64,000 bases of DNA, from positions 1,108,171 through 1,172,170 of the forward strand of contig MNCI01004262.1 in the NCBI GenBank assembly GCA_015680685.1, in the 5' to 3' direction. The stretch is from Gnetum montanum (taxonomy: Eukaryota; Streptophyta; Gnetopsida; Gnetales; Gnetaceae). A program made the translations under genes and the position numbers. The notes beneath the pieces are model-generated. The model saw nothing but the letters and a program-made list of their open reading frames with translations. It was not told the DNA's origin and did not search any database. The stretch's first letter is position 1. Each line of letters opens with the position of its first letter. Below, piece after piece: positions 43,965-57,710 of this stretch.

Positions 43965-44830
43965 TGTTACAGTTGAAAACCTCGATCACTAGAAAAAACC
44001 AAGGATCCTCAATGTAGTAGTTCCCCAACCCTAAATTCCTAGGACCTTCACAAGAGAAATGGGATTCAAGGTTCCCTAGCTAGTTTGGCAGATCAACCAA
44101 AGACTTATGAGATGTGGAACATGGGAATATAAATAGATCTAAATAATGCATAGAAAATAAATTTATTTTTGAACACAAAACTAAAATTTTTTTGAAAAAG
44201 AATAAGTAAGAGAAATGTGTACAAATGGTGCCTAGATGAGCAAAAAATGGATTCACTTATGTAAGAGTAAGCCCATTGAAGCTAATGTGATCTGCTCCAC
44301 GATCCAAGTTTTAAGCCACTCCTGATGCCATCAAACCTTCCTTCACTATTGAAACCTTAGATCTACAAGTTGGGTCATTGCTAGGGGATGAGAAAGGTAA
44401 AACATTTAGATGCCAAATTACTCCATGTTGGGGTTTGGAAATCATAGAACTACAATGCTCACACCCAAAATCCATAAATATTAAGGCTATAATGCTTCCA
44501 TGCTAAGGTTAAAGAGAATGCAAGTATGGGAACTTGCAAGAGCTCTTGAGTGCTTCACAATGCCCCAAGTATGGAATTGCAAACAACATTGTGTGTATGT
44601 TAAAACTTTTTTAATAATGTTGAAATTATCAAGAATTGCTAAACCAAAGTTGCTAAACTTACTAAAAATTCTAGAACCTCTAAATGATAGCTATAACATG
44701 TAAAATTTTGTGGTGTTTCAATGGTCCCTCTTTGTTGGTATCTAGAGGATTAACTCGAGAGGCACCAACAAAGAATACCAAACATCACTACATATTATAA
44801 TGTTATAATTCATACATTCCACATGAGAAT
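43965..44830 (-). repeat. 3' LTR of T3 (minus strand)
   Basis: The left boundary is TGTTACAG at 43965, i.e. CTGTAACA on the minus strand. The sequence matches 57711-58430 closely (for example gcttgcaagagctcttgagtgctt at 44530 and 58290). The right boundary is uncertain. A 10-bp inverted repeat at 44730-44739/44764-44773 is not found in the other T LTRs. No gene in it; the frame at 44500-44703 is by chance. Confidence 0.65.
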
Positions 44831-44865
44831 CAGGCTATCTAGGTCACCAAAGTTGCTATTTTAAG

Positions 44866-44945
44866 GCCATGTTGGGTCATGGTACTAGTTTAAAGCCTTG
44901 GTGGACCATGTTGCTAGTTTAAGGTTGTAGCGAACTATTGAAAGT
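44866..44945 (-). repeat. Short module-border repeat (pol/LTR border of T3)
   Basis: Two or three ~40 bp units related to 12660-12905, inverted. Confidence 0.6.
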
Positions 44946-44974
44946 AGGCTCACTTGTTGAAAATTGTTGGCTAC

Positions 44975-47900
44975 ATGTATTATGGCTTTAGATAGGAATG
45001 ATTAACCAAATTATACAACTCATTCACATTCATATCAGCTCTTCTGAATGCTCCATTCTCATAGGCTCTAGTAACAAGGAAGGACCCTTCCTAGTTAACT
45101 AACAATTTGTCTGCATGCTCACAGATGTCCTTGAGGATTAGGTTCCTCTCCTTGATTTTTCACATGTTGAAATTATGGTGATGTTGTTTCTTCTAACTCT
45201 CTTGATAATGCTCTATGTGAGTAAGTGCTTGCATATACCACTCCTCCACTAAATCTAGGGCTACCATCTACAACTCCTTATTCTACTCATTGTTGATGAA
45301 GTTGGACTAGGCTACTCGGAGCAATGGAATCTACAATTCAAGAGGTAAAATAGCTTTTAGAATCTTAAAAAATACTATAAGGTGTCATGTTAGTTGCCAT
45401 GTGATATGCTATTCTATATGCCCATAGTGCATGAACAAGCCACTCATGCTACTTCTACTTGCTATTGTTAAGAATCTTTTTGAGCAAGGTGATGATGGCC
45501 TTGTTGCTTACTTCTACTTGTCCATTGGCTTAAGGGTAGTAAGGTGAAAAGAAATAATGCTTAATTCTTAGGTTGTGAAAAAATTCCTTAGTTTCTTGGC
45601 TACTAAATTGAGGTCCATTTTTTGTAACCATGGTCATGGGTATGGCAAAATGAGCTACAATGTTTTCTAGGATAAATTTGCAAACTTGTTCAAATGTCAT
45701 CTTCCATAGGGGAATAGCCTCAATCCACTTGGTAAAGTATTTGGTTGTAGTGATGATGAAGCTATTTCCTACAAAAGACTTAGGCATTATGGGTCCAATG
45801 ATATCCAACCCCCATCATTGAAATGACCATGTTATCTAGGTTGTATGTAACTCAATTGGTAATATATGTATTAGATTACTATATCATTGCCATGTGTCAC
45901 ATTACTTAACCTTTTTCACATAGTCATTTTTCATATGGGACCAATAATAGCCTAACCAACTAATCTTAGTGGCCATGGCTCTAGGTCCCATATGTCCTCC
46001 ACAAACATCCTCATAAACCTCCTCTAGGACTATTCTAGCTTCAATTTTACCTAAACACTTTAGGAGTATGCCATCATAGGATCATCAACATAATGTGTTA
46101 TCACTTACAATGACATAATGCTTTTATCACTTGCATATGACATGCTTTTGAGTGATAGTTAGGCCTTGTGAGGATTCACCATGCATAAGGTAAAATTTGA
46201 TATTGTCATATCACTCCTTGGAAGGAGAAGTGTGAATGATGACAACAAAGGTATCCTTAGTGTTTTGTGTGATGGGAGTAGCATAGTCCATGGTTAAAGT
46301 GGGCAACTTGCTAAACACATCTAACATCAAACTAATGGCTAATGTTGCAATTGCATCAGCTATGGAATTTTCATTTCTAGGTACGTGTTGGACATCAACA
46401 TCTATGACTTTTTGTAATAACTACTTCCCTAGGTTGTAAGTGCTTAGCTTTGCATGCATAAACTTCAGTTACTTGGTTAACCATAAGTTGTGAATCACCT
46501 TTGATGGCTAGGCATCTAATTTTTAGGTTACAAGTTACCATTATCCCTCTGATCAAACCTTCATATTTCACTATGTTGTTGGTACATGGGAACCCAAAAT
46601 GATAGGCAAAGGATCAAATCTCACTAGATGGGAATGTTATGATGGCAATAGCATTAGCCCCATGGGTGGTTGAAGCTTCATCAAAGTTCATGACTACCTC
46701 ATAACCCTTAGACACTTGGCTAACTATGTTAATGTGTTCATCAAGGAACTCATGATATATGGTTACTTGGTCATCAATAGGTGAAACTGTGAGTTGCACA
46801 ACTATTGCTTCACCTTTTGTTGAGCATTAAAAGATGTAATGAAGGTCAAACTCCATGGTTATGGCTGTCCATCAAGCTATACAGCTACTTTCATAGATGT
46901 TGGTGTTGAGTATGTTTTCCTCACAAATTATGTTGACTTGGCTTTTGAAGAGGTAGTATCTCCATTTCTTCAAAGAGAATACTAGTGCTAGATAATAGCT
47001 CTCCATTATGTCTTATGGGCTACTAATGCATGGATGAGGTAGTATACAAGAATTTCTACTCTATCATCACACTTCTAATAGAGTAGAGAGGTAATGGATG
47101 TATCAAAGATGGCAAGATAAATGTAAAATGGTTTACCCTCTCGCAAAGGATAGATTGTTGGTAGATATGTCAACTCTTGCTTAAGGCTTTTAAAGGCCTC
47201 TTAGCATTTAGCCATCCACTCATGATGAACTCCTTTCTTAAGCAAGTGTTGCATGGGCTAAACGTATTTGTAAACCTAGCGATAAACCTATGAATAAACT
47301 ATAATTTTCCTTGTAATCCTTGAAGCTCTTTAAGATTGGTAGGTGCTACTAATTTGGATATGACCTTAACCTTATCAAGATCTATGCATATCCCTACTTT
47401 AAAGGTTACAAAGATGAGCATCTTACTGATATTAACATCGAAGGCATACTTCCTAGGATTGAGCCTAAGATTGTATTTGAGGCATCATTTAAGCATAAGA
47501 TCTAGGTCATTAGCATGGTCATTGGCTATCTTAGACTTCATATCTATGTCATCTACATAATCATTAAGAAAACTTAAGGTGTAAGCACTTAAGATATAGG
47601 TCATGGCTCTTTGGTATGTCGCTCAAGTCTTTTTAAGGCTAAACGACATCATGATATAACAAAAAGTACTCCATGAGATCATAAAGATCATGCTAACTTG
47701 TGCTCTAGGTTGATCCTAATTTGGTTATATCCTGAGAATCCCTCCATAAAGGAAAACAAGACATGTCTAGATGTAGTATTGATAAGTTGATCAATACTAG
47801 GCAAAGGAAAGTCATCCTTGATTGTTTCTTTATTTAGGTCTTGAAAATTAATGCAAATACAGATATTCCAATTTTTCTTAGGAACTACCACTATGTTGGA

Positions 47901-48400
47901 TACCCATTTAATGTAGTTTCCAACCCTAATAAAACCTACTTGATAGAGCTTTGAGATTTCATCATAAATTACCAAGGCTAAATCAAGTCTAATCTTGTGC
48001 ACTTTTTGATTAATTGGTCTAATGCTAGGGTCTAGTATGATGTTATGCTGGATTAGACATGGGTTAAGGCTTGGCATATCTTCATATGACTACACAAATA
48101 TCTTAATGTTATTTTGTAAGATCTTGGTGATGTATTGGATACATTGAGGCTCTAGTGAGGAACTTAGTTTAAGGGTTTTCTCCTAACCACTATGTGTTGT
48201 GATAGGAACATCAACTAGAGAGTCTTTGGTTATGTCTATTGCTTCTAATTCAATAGTCCAAACAAGGTTTTTAGGTCATTCTAGAGGTTTCTCTATTAAG
48301 GCTACGTGATCTACAAGACTCTCAAGCTTGAGATCTAGGTAATCAGGGTCAATACACTAGTTAATATCACCATGAGATCCATGTAGACATAAAGGAAAAC
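44975..48400 (-). pseudogene. Decayed Tat-like pol of T3
   Basis: On the minus strand: RT begins MPSLNPCLIQHNIILDPSIR (48077) with VVVPKKN, KDDFPLPSIDQL and FMEGFSGYNQI; the palm with YxDD lies around 47550; ordinary RNase H about 47180-46860; second RNase H from YEVVMNFDEAS (46700) to about 46330; integrase with MDIIGPI (45808) and KNGPQFSS (45620). The DGS of the second RNase H reads DEA, and the integrase DNG reads KNG, so catalytic residues are lost. Same domain order as T1. Confidence 0.87.
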
Positions 48401-49479
48401 TAATTTACTCCTAGGCACTCATACTTTGATCCTTCATATCAACCAAAATCATATTAAGTGATACTTGGGTAAAAGTAAATAAATATTGTTAAAATGTCAT
48501 AAAACATATGCAAATCTAATGTAATCAAGGCCATCCAAGGTCATTAGTGAGATAAGGTCAATTCAAAAAAGTTTAATAGAGGAAAACAAAGATCACATAA
48601 CGATCAAAAAAGGGAAAGTATAATAAGTAATGCTACAACTAGTCAAGGCTACAATTTTGCTAGTTTTAGGCCTTAGTGGGCCATGATGCTAGATTAAGAC
48701 CTTAGCAGACCATGATACCAGCTTACAACCTTACTGGGTCATGGTCATATGATGTCAAATGGTGGTCATGGAAGGTCAAAGCCCACTATTCGATACCATT
48801 TAAAGGCCAAAAAAGGCAAATAGAGCTATAATAAGACCAAAAAATTGAACATATAAGGTTGTATAAAGGCCATAGAAGTTTAACAAGGTCAACAAGATAA
48901 TATAAGTCCAAAAACAAGCTTAAAAATTACATAATAAGGCAAAATTCAAGAAAAATAGGCTATATATGATAAAATTTGGTTAATATAGGCTAAAAATGGT
49001 TAGGTTTCTACTAGCTTTAGGCCTTAGTGGCCCATGTTTTAAGGCTACAAGGCTATTAGGCAAATTCAAGCATCAATCAGAAATGTTTAGACCTAAAAAT
49101 CAAGTGTTTTGAGGCTTCCACACTAGACTCAATGTGGAAATAGGGATCCTTAGTGTGTATATTAAGGAAAATAGGTTTTGAGATGCTCAAAGGTACAAAA
49201 TTGAGGTTCTAGGACCTTCCCAAGGTAGCACAAGGTCATATCCCTCAAAATTAAGCACTCCAAAGGTTTGTAAAGGTTAAAAGAAGTTCTAAAGCCTTCC
49301 CTTTTTATTTCCACATTGGCCAACACAAAAAAAAATGGGATTTAGCATGAAGAACCAATAGCAAAGCAAAAATTAAGGTCAAACATAGTCAAATAGGTAG
49401 CTAGAGTCTAGATCAAGAACTTATGCAGCTTTGTTCTATGGTAATTTGATGCTATTTTGAGTGTTAATAGATGTTGAAA
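48401..49479 (-). other. Spacer between tandem array and pol in T3
   Basis: No gene. It contains inverted module-border repeats at 48645-48760 and 49010-49035, the counterparts of 8858-8930. Confidence 0.5.
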
Positions 49480-52330
49480 TGGCTTCCCCCCTTTTCTCCA
49501 TGTTGGTCATAGTATCCTCAACATGGAAAAATAAGGTGACACTTATATTATAAATTTAGAGTGATTTGGAGGGTACTTTGACTAGGTTTCTAGGCCCATA
49601 GGGTTGTAGACTTTGATTTTGCAAGTTTCTAGCTAATTTTGAATATGTTTGAAGGCTATTTAAGGGAACTTAAGGTCTTCCACCTTGTTTCTATTATAGG
49701 GGAGTTACTCCAACATGGAAGAATGGGGAGAATGAATTTTGAGGGTTGAAATTAGGTTAAACAAGAAAAATCTTGAGGCTATGAGGTCTTGGGCTTCTCT
49801 AGCATAGATCTTTGGATTTTGGGAGTGCCATCTTACCTCCAAAAGTGGAAAAGCATCTTGCCCCCTAATTTCCACACTAAGGAAGTTACTCTAGTGTGGA
49901 AGAAGAAAGAATCCTAGATCTAGACCAATTCATATCACAATTGATCATGCATGTGACCTCCTAGAGTTCCTAGGCTCAAGGGCTATGGATTCATGTCAAA
50001 GTTTAGTAGTTTTGAGTATCCCTAGGTGGTTATTCAGCTCCCCCCATTCTTCCACATTGGGGATGGANTCATGGAAAATAAGGAAAAATTGGATTTTGAC
50101 CATATGGAATCAACTTTGTAAAGTCTAAGGGCTCCAACAACTATTTCTAGGGTTCTAGAATGCATGAAAGGTCATCTAAAGTCATTATGAAGTGTTTACA
50201 AGTTCCAAATAAGTTTCCCCTTGCGTTTCCACACTAGAGATACCACACTCAATGTGGAAAAAGGAATCCTTATCATTGAAGAATCATGCAACTCATATCT
50301 AGACTAATTTTGACCTTAATTGACTATGCATGTCAACTTCTAGGTCTATTGGGGTCAAGAACTAGGGTTTGGTGTCAAGTATTGATAATTTTGAGTATTT
50401 CTAAGTGTTTTTGAGATCCCCCCATTTTCACACATTTGGAATAGAAATATCAACATGGAAACTCATAGAGAATTAATTTTTGATCTTCTGGCATCAGTTT
50501 CTTGAAGTTTGAAGCTCTAAACAATGTCACCAGGGTCCCAAAGAATATGCAAGTTTAGTTAATGTTGTTTTGAGGTAGTTATGGATCCAAAATGCATCTT
50601 CTCATAAATTTAAATGTTGAGAAGCATGGAGGGGGAATTCCTATTGTGGAGACACCATAGAACTTAGATCTAGCATGATTTTAACTTCAATTAATGATGC
50701 ATGTCAACCTTCAGGGTTTCTGAGGTTGAAGACTAGGGTTTGGAGTCAAAATTGTTTATTTCATAGGTTTTCCAAGTGGTTTTCAAGCTTTCCCCTTTAT
50801 TTTCATGCTAGGAACAGTATGCCTAATGTGAAAAATCAGGGGGAAATAGATTTTTATACTTTTACATCATTTTAAATCATGCATGTATGTCCCTAAGGTT
50901 GCTAGTGACAATGGTCAATGCCTAGTGTTAAAATTTTGCTATTTTGAGGGTTGATGAGAAATTTTTTGGCTTCCCCCATTTTTCCATGTTGGAGCTTCCA
51001 TGCTCAACATGAAAATTTGGGGGCAAATAATTTTGGTTATTTTTTGTCACTTTCTATCATATAGGCTTCAAAGGTTTCTTGTGTCGACTACTGCTACTTG
51101 ATGTCAAAATATGGTTGTTTCAAGGGTCACTAGGTATTTTTTAGGCTTCCCCTTCTTTTCCATTATAGAGATTACATGCTCAACATGGAAACTTGGTAGC
51201 AAAGCTTTTTGATCCATTTTTGTCACTTTCAGTCATACATGTAGGCTTCCAAGGTTGTTGGTGTTGACTACTGCTATTTGATGTTAAAATTTGATTATTT
51301 CAAGGGTCACTAGGAATTTTTCATCTTCCCACATTTTTTCTACATTGGGAATTCCATGTTTAATGTGAAAAATTAGGAGGAAAGCCTTTTTAGCTTTTTA
51401 TGATCAATCTGGCTATGCATGAGTGTCCACATGGTTGCTAATGTTGGCCATCAATGTCTAAGGTCAAGATCTTGTCGTTTTGGAGGTTATGAGGGGGTTT
51501 TCAAGTTTCATCACTTTTTCCCATGCTAAGTATGGAAAGCTTAGCATGAAAGAGGACTCCCATAATCAAGAAAGTTAGATCTAGGCCAAATTAAAGCTAA
51601 TCAACCATGCATGTCAATCTCTAGGGTTGCTAGCATCAATGGTCAATGTTGGGTATCAAGATTAATAATTTGGAGGCTTCTAAGTGCCTCATGCAATCTC
51701 CCCCCTTCTTCCATGCTAATCATGATGGCCCTAGTGTGGATTAAATGGGGTTGATAGTTTTGTATTATATTTGATAATGTTTGGGGCTTTCGAAACCTCT
51801 AGAGGGTTTTGATAAGGTGTAGGTGTCACTAAGCATTAACAAATGGCCATTAGGTCATCAATTTAGGTCATTTTTTACTTCCCCCCATCTATCCACACTA
51901 AGGGTGAGAGGCTCAACATGGAAGAAGATTCCTCTAGTGTGAAAAACACCAAATCCTAGTTTTCAACTAGTTTTGACTAGGTCTAGTGGGATTCTAAGGC
52001 TACCAAAGATGCTTGGAGGGGTTCTAGATCATGTGGGACTTACTTTGGGGTTAAACTTGTGTTAGATGAGTGTTGGGAGGTAAGATTGAGTGTTATCCCC
52101 TTCTTCCACATTGGGAACTTGTGCCCCAGCATGGACATCCATGGTGTTTAGCATTTCTCATGTCTTTCACACTTTTGGAAACCTAGGGTTGATAAAGGTA
52201 GGTTTGGGTTACCAAAAATAGAAAAATATTTGTAATTCCAATAATTTTGTAAAATAATGGACATGTTTCCATGCTGGTCATGGTATTTCTAGTGTGGATG
52301 CATGGGGTTAAGGTTTCCATATGGTTTTAA
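49480..52330 (-). repeat. Tandem array of ~180-190 bp units (about 16 copies) in T3
   Basis: The phrase ttcccccattcttccacattgg recurs near 49486, 49680, 49861, 50040, 50214, 50419, 50791, 50972, 51148, 51328, 51508, 51700, 51882, 52097 and 52268. The mean spacing is about 185 bp, and units are diverged. Reverse-complemented, units match those at 6590-8470 (atgcatg.., gtggaaa). The array lies between the opposite-strand gene and pol. Confidence 0.8.
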
Positions 52331-52754
52331 GAGTCAAAATTGACAAAAATCTCAAAGTTGATGCAAGTTTTGGTTAAGAATGAAGGTGTAAGGTGGGGCC
52401 CATAATCCAAAATTTTAAAATTTTGAAAAGTAAAGTTTTTTCTCATCCAAAACCAATGTGAACTAGACTTTCACCCCTTGCACTTCAGTGCACTTATAGT
52501 TATGGTGCATTGAATTGGCAACGGGGGTTTCAAGGTGTGTGTTTAGGTTTTAGATGAGTTTTATATATCAAATTTCATAAATTTTCATCACAATTTTCAT
52601 TCTACACCAACAAGGCATTGAAGGAGAGCTTTGGAAAAGGTTCTTTTGAAAGTAAGAACCAATTCTCAATGTGGAAGCTTGCCATCTTCCTCATAACTAG
52701 TGTTGACCTATCATCCTTCTTCAGTTTTCAACCATTCCCAACATTGAGCCTGGT
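52331..52754. other. Region upstream of the opposite-strand gene in T3
   Basis: No frame is seen. It would hold the promoter and 5' UTR of the plus-strand gene beginning at 52755. An AT-rich 'tatatatcaaatttcat' lies near 52560 and could be a TATA-like element. It matches the inverted start of T1 (5690). Confidence 0.35.
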
Positions 52755-54671
52755 ATGGCACCAAAGAAACAAGGGAAAAAGTGCCAAAATCCTATAATTT
52801 AAAAGATGGATGAATGTGCTTGATAGTTAGAAGAAGTTCCCACACCCATCTCCATCCAAGATTCTTTTGTTACTACTCCAAGATAGGTAGTTCTACTTAT
52901 TTTTGGCTTTGTTTCTTGTGGTTTTTCTAGTTTTTTGCTTCCTATGTGTTCAGGCCATTTTTTTAGATATAGTTTGGTGGAGGGATTAAAATGGAATTTT
53001 GATGAAATCCCACATTCTATTTTGTGTGATTCCATGCAAATCTATAGTTTCTTCATTTCTTTAGCTTTCATAGATTTGATTTTGAAAATAGGGTTTGTTG
53101 TTTCATGCTCTTTTCCCAAAATTTTGGGGCATGGCTATTTTTTCAAATCCAGGCCTTAGGATTTGTTAAAATTAAATTTTAACAAAATTCTACTCCATTA
53201 TTTAGATGTGAATTTTAACGGTTTTCAATGTTTTTGGCTACTTTGACCATTTCCATGGTTATATGAAATCTAGGTTTTGAAATCTTTGAAGTTTTAGCAT
53301 GAAAAAGCAAGAAATGATGTGTATTTGTTCTTGGTAGAATGGCTACACATTTGTAAAATTGAAGGCTATTGATTTGTATCTATTATTTTAATCTTTTTAT
53401 GGCTATTTTCTTGTTTAATTTGACCTTGAAACAAAGAAGTTATGGTTTTTTCCTAACATTGTGTAGTTACATTGTTTGTGCTGCTTTTGTAATTTTATGT
53501 AATTTTGAAAAACATTTCTAAGGAAACGGAAAAGTTTTTGGCTATTTTCTAGTCATGGCTACATAGGCATTAGCTTCAGCTTTTCAACAAAGGTGGAATC
53601 ACTCCTATTGGACTTAAAACAAATTTTCTATAAATTCTTACTAAGCATGTGTAATAAGGATGCTTGTGTCATTTTTAGATTATTTTCCAAACTGACAAAT
53701 TTTTCTATCATAAAAGGCAAAGGTTTTTAATTTTTTATATGCATGGCTAAATAGGGATTGATTTAAGATTTCAAATAGTGGTGGAATCACTCTGTTTGAA
53801 GCTCAAATGAATTTTTTATGAATTTATTTACTATGGCTATGTGAATAAGGAAAAATCATGGTTATAGTACATTAACCATTTGGAAATAGAAGTGGTTGAT
53901 ATGTATAACTTATGTTTTCCTTTTGTGAACATGTAAAAATAAAGCTTAATTTATCTTTTTTTTAAGAAGAGTAAAAGCTTTTTCTATTTTAAATAAGCTT
54001 TTACTATGACTACATGGCTTTTTCTAAGTTTATTATGGTTTTTCTAAATTTGTGCATAGCTTAGATGATTTTTCCAAATTTATGCATGCTTTGCATAATT
54101 TAGATGTTTTTTTCTAAATTGATGCTTAATTTTTCTAAGTTTATAGATAATTTAGATGTTATTTTCTAGATTTATGCATAGCTTAGTCCAAGGTCTAGTT
54201 CTGGCTATACTGTTTTGGCTGTTATTTTGGTTATGGTAATAATGCTTTTATGGAATTTTTAAAGCTAATTTAGATAAACATCTTAGAAATTTTTATAGAG
54301 GCTAATTTCACCAATGACTATATGCTTTTTCCAAATTTGCCAATTAATTCCAATTGGTCATAATGTTTTTACTTTGAAAGGTTGTAATAATGCCTTTTTA
54401 TGAACTTCCTTAAGCCAATTTAGATAAAAACCTTAGAGCTTTTTATCGAGGCTAACTTCACCTCCAACTAGGATGTTTTCCAAAATTGTTATGAAATTCT
54501 AATTGGTCATAATGTTTTTGTTTTAAGTCATGTTTTTGTCTATGGGTTACTAACTAGCTATATGTTGTTGCATTTTAGGCTTTAGGAGACATTAGTGGCC
54601 CTAGTGATGAGAGTGGGAATGATCCACCACTTCTTCCTCTAGATGCTATTCAGTCACCTCCTTTAGTTTAG
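52755..54671 (+). pseudogene. Opposite-strand gene of T3, first and last exons with intron, middle exons lost
   Basis: ATG at 52755 opens MAPKKQGKKCQNP, then a stop and LEEVPTPISIQDSFVTTP, up to a donor-like AAGATAG|GTAGTT at about 52887. About 1.7 kb of AT-rich intron-like sequence follows. A TACTAAC heptamer (54549-54555) lies 30 nt before the acceptor GCTTTAG (54585). The last exon, 54586-54671, codes GDISGPSDESGNDPPLLPLDA...PPLV and a stop. T2 retains the middle exons (38276-38700, 24781-25823, 21880-23240). The gene runs against the element's gag and pol. Function unknown. Confidence 0.55.
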
Positions 54672-54969
54672 CTTATTTTTGTTTTTATGTTGATGGATAT
54701 GATTAGCCAAGACTATGTTATAGATAGTTGTTATTCTTTGACATTTTTGCCACACAGTGTGGCCATGGCTATGTATGTTATGGACATTTTAATTTTAGAT
54801 TTAAATATTAATTTTAATTTAGTTATATGAATTAATAGTAGTAATAAATATGGTAAATGTTATAAACCTTGAAAATAGCTATGTTGATGTTTTTTATTAT
54901 AAAATCAAATGGCTAATTGATGTAACAATAGGCTAAGCAAAGAGAGATATAGTAATAAAAGGGATGTTT

Positions 54970-55145
54970 GCTAGTTTTAGGCCATTGTGGGCATAGGTTA
55001 TATAGTTTCGCTAGTTTAAGGTCATGGTAGTTCATATCACCAGTCTAGAGTCTTAGTACTATAGTACTAATTTAATGTCTTAGCAGACATACTACTAGTT
55101 TAACGTCTTAGCAAATGAGGTGCCAGTTTAATGTCTTAGTGGATG
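54970..55145 (-). repeat. Short module-border repeats between protease and opposite-strand gene in T3
   Basis: Four to five imperfect units of 'gctagttttaggccattgtggg' type, related to those at 12660-12905. Confidence 0.6.
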
Positions 55146-55359
55146 AGGTATAAAAGAGATATTGATGTTTGAAACATAAGTAAAAATAAAGAAATGTTGT
55201 AGATAAAAATGCAAAAAAACTTAGCATACATGCATTAGGCTATGTGCATAAAGTGTAAAACAACAATTGCATATGTAATAAACTATAAATGGAAAGTAAG
55301 GCTACATGGCTATTGGTGCATCTAATCATAGATGCATGGGAAGGTTAAGGTAAACGTCA

Positions 55360-57301
55360 CTTGTGTAGATTCTTCCTAATCTTTTCAAGATTAGGAAGTG
55401 AGTAAGGTCTACTCTACATAAGCTTGTATTCACCATCCCCTTCACTTACAATGTTAAAAGGGAGTTCATCCCATAATGTATCCCATTTCCTTTCATTATC
55501 ATAATTGGTTGTCTTTGGTTTTTACTCTTCATGGCTAGGAGCTTCTTCTTGAAGCTTTACTTTGGACCCTTGTTCTATGTCTACATTGTTGAAAACTAGG
55601 GGAGCCATGTTATCACCATGAATGATGGTTTCATCTCCATCATAAAGAAGGTGAATTTCTTGATGGATGGATGAGGACATAGCCTGTAACTAAGCCAACT
55701 AAGGTTTCAAAGGATTAAGTTGAATCCTAGTGTCTCTTCCACTATCAAAGTAGATAGACCCCTTAACAGCAACTCTTGATCCATTGAAGGACTTAAGAGC
55801 TATGGTGGTTGTAGGTTGTACTTACTCAATTAAGCCCAATCATTCAATGTTGGTGCATGGGATGACATTCTTTACAACTCCATCATCAACATGCATCCAA
55901 TGTATTTTAAATTATCCTATACATATGGTTATGAATAAAGGGGCTATAGTTACTTTGCCATTCTAAGGATTAACCTTAAATTTGCTACTACTAAATATTA
56001 AGGCTGGTTACTTCTCCTCCCCTTGTAAGGAAGGAATCATCACTACATGGATGGCTTCCTTGTTAGTAGGATACTCTCACTAACAAGTATGGAAGTTAAC
56101 ATTTTGACTAGTGCATCATGATGTGTGGTGGAAGTCATGATCAAGTGATACAAGATTAGGGTTATGTTTTTCTACTTGAAGGATTGCTTGGCTTGGTCCA
56201 TTGCATTCAGGAAGTTTTTGGCATTGGCCATGAGCTTGTCACCCTAATTATGCTTTACTTATTACATGTATCCCAAAATATAGACTTTGACTTTAGGCTC
56301 TAGTTGTTGTGGCTCTTTCTTGTTGTCTTAGTTATGGGTTTTGGTGTCCTCTTGTGGCTTGTTAATTGAATTGTTTAGGGTAGAGGAGGTCATAGGTATA
56401 GCCAAAATGAGAGTGGTTTTTAGTGATTCCACTTTCTTTCATGCATCTTTTTGCTTTTCTTCCTTCTTAGGCTTTTACTTGTGCTTCTTCCTTTATTTGG
56501 CTATAGTTTTTTGATTGTTAGTCATTGGCTATAAGGAAGAGGTAGTAGCACTTTTGGCTAAGAGACTACAGATCAAGGTATTACAGTTTGGACTTGACGA
56601 AGTCATTAGTTGTTTCCTTGAATATGGCTAATAAGTGGGCTTTAGTTATGGGCTTTTGTGTTTTATTTAATAGTCCATTATACTATTGAATTAACTTTTG
56701 TATAAGATCTAAGGACCCTTTCTTAACCTTCATGAGTTGATCAAGCATTGTGTTAGGCTTTAAGTTATACTTGAAGCATTTGACAAACTAGGCTACTAAG
56801 TCCTCCAAAGAGGATATGGACCCTTTGAACAATGCATGATACCAATCAAGTGCTTTCCTAGTCAAAGACATAGGAAACATTCTCATGATGCTATGAGGCC
56901 ATGGCTACAAGAGTAAATATTTAGACCAAAAGATAATAAAATGAGCATTATACCTTCTCCATTATATTTGCTAAATTGAGGAATGAGGACACTAGGAGGA
57001 AGTGTCAAGGGTGGGACTACAAGACTTATGGGATTGCCCTAGTAGAAGTTCATAATCTTGATAGTTTGTGTTTTAGAGGCTTTAAGTCTCTTAAACTTCT
57101 CAATTAGGCCTAGATCATTTGAAAGGCTTGATACAAGCCTTGCAGTGGTCCCATAGGTATAGGGTTTGTATATAAGGTTGTGGTATTTGTTGTGAGGCTT
57201 GTGGCCCCATTACAGGTCACATGATAGAAGGAAGGGGGGTGAGATGATGGGGAACTCACATCTTCTAACTTAACATTGATGGGGAAAATCCTAAAAACCA
57301 A
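55360..57301 (-). pseudogene. Decayed Gag-protease of T3
   Basis: Minus strand. The Gag start near 57301 gives MVFRIFPINVKLEDVSSPSS. Gag domain text lies at 57000-56650 (SSFLNLANIMEK, SWLVSC..). The protease region lies at 56100-55530, with text matching T2's 20300-20900, and the end 55450-55360 matches 21040-21170. Stops are dense and the protease active site is not readable. It is followed by the short repeats and the opposite-strand gene, the same order as in T2. Confidence 0.65.
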
Positions 57302-57680
57302 AATGAAAAGTTGTTATTTTTCCAATAAAATTGGTTTTAGCCAATTGCTAATTTTCTCATCTTGAAAAAAGTGGGGGCAAAGTAAACTCATAGATAAGTT
57401 GAACCACCGACTTTTTGAAATTAAAGAAATTTTTTTAATAGTAAAAAAAGGGAACAAACAATAGGAGGGAAAAGATGTCAATGCTAGCTTTGGGTTGTAA
57501 AATTCATAGAAAAGGTTGTGAAAAGCCAAAACCCAACCACCTGCAACTTCCATGTTGTAGTTTTGGTCATAGGAGGGGAAATACCAGTGTTAATTTCTCA
57601 AAGGATTTATTAGCAAAAATCAAGAAAAGGCTTGCAAATGATAAGAAAAATAATAGATCTAGTCATAGAATTTAGGCAAA

Positions 57681-57699
57681 GGCCCTCCTTCTAGCACCA
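57681..57699 (-). promoter_or_regulatory. Primer-binding-site-like sequence of T3
   Basis: TGGTGCTAGAAGGAGGGCC on the minus strand, next to the 5' LTR. It is the same site as at 5521, 16747 and 28569, and the best preserved of the T copies. Confidence 0.65.
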
Positions 57700-57710
57700 A
57701 GAGAAACTTT

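Noticed and set aside
49480-52330. CRISPR-like or bacterial repeat array
   Set aside because: Units are ~185 bp and diverge throughout, with no conserved short repeat and unique spacers. The sequence is plant retrotransposon DNA.
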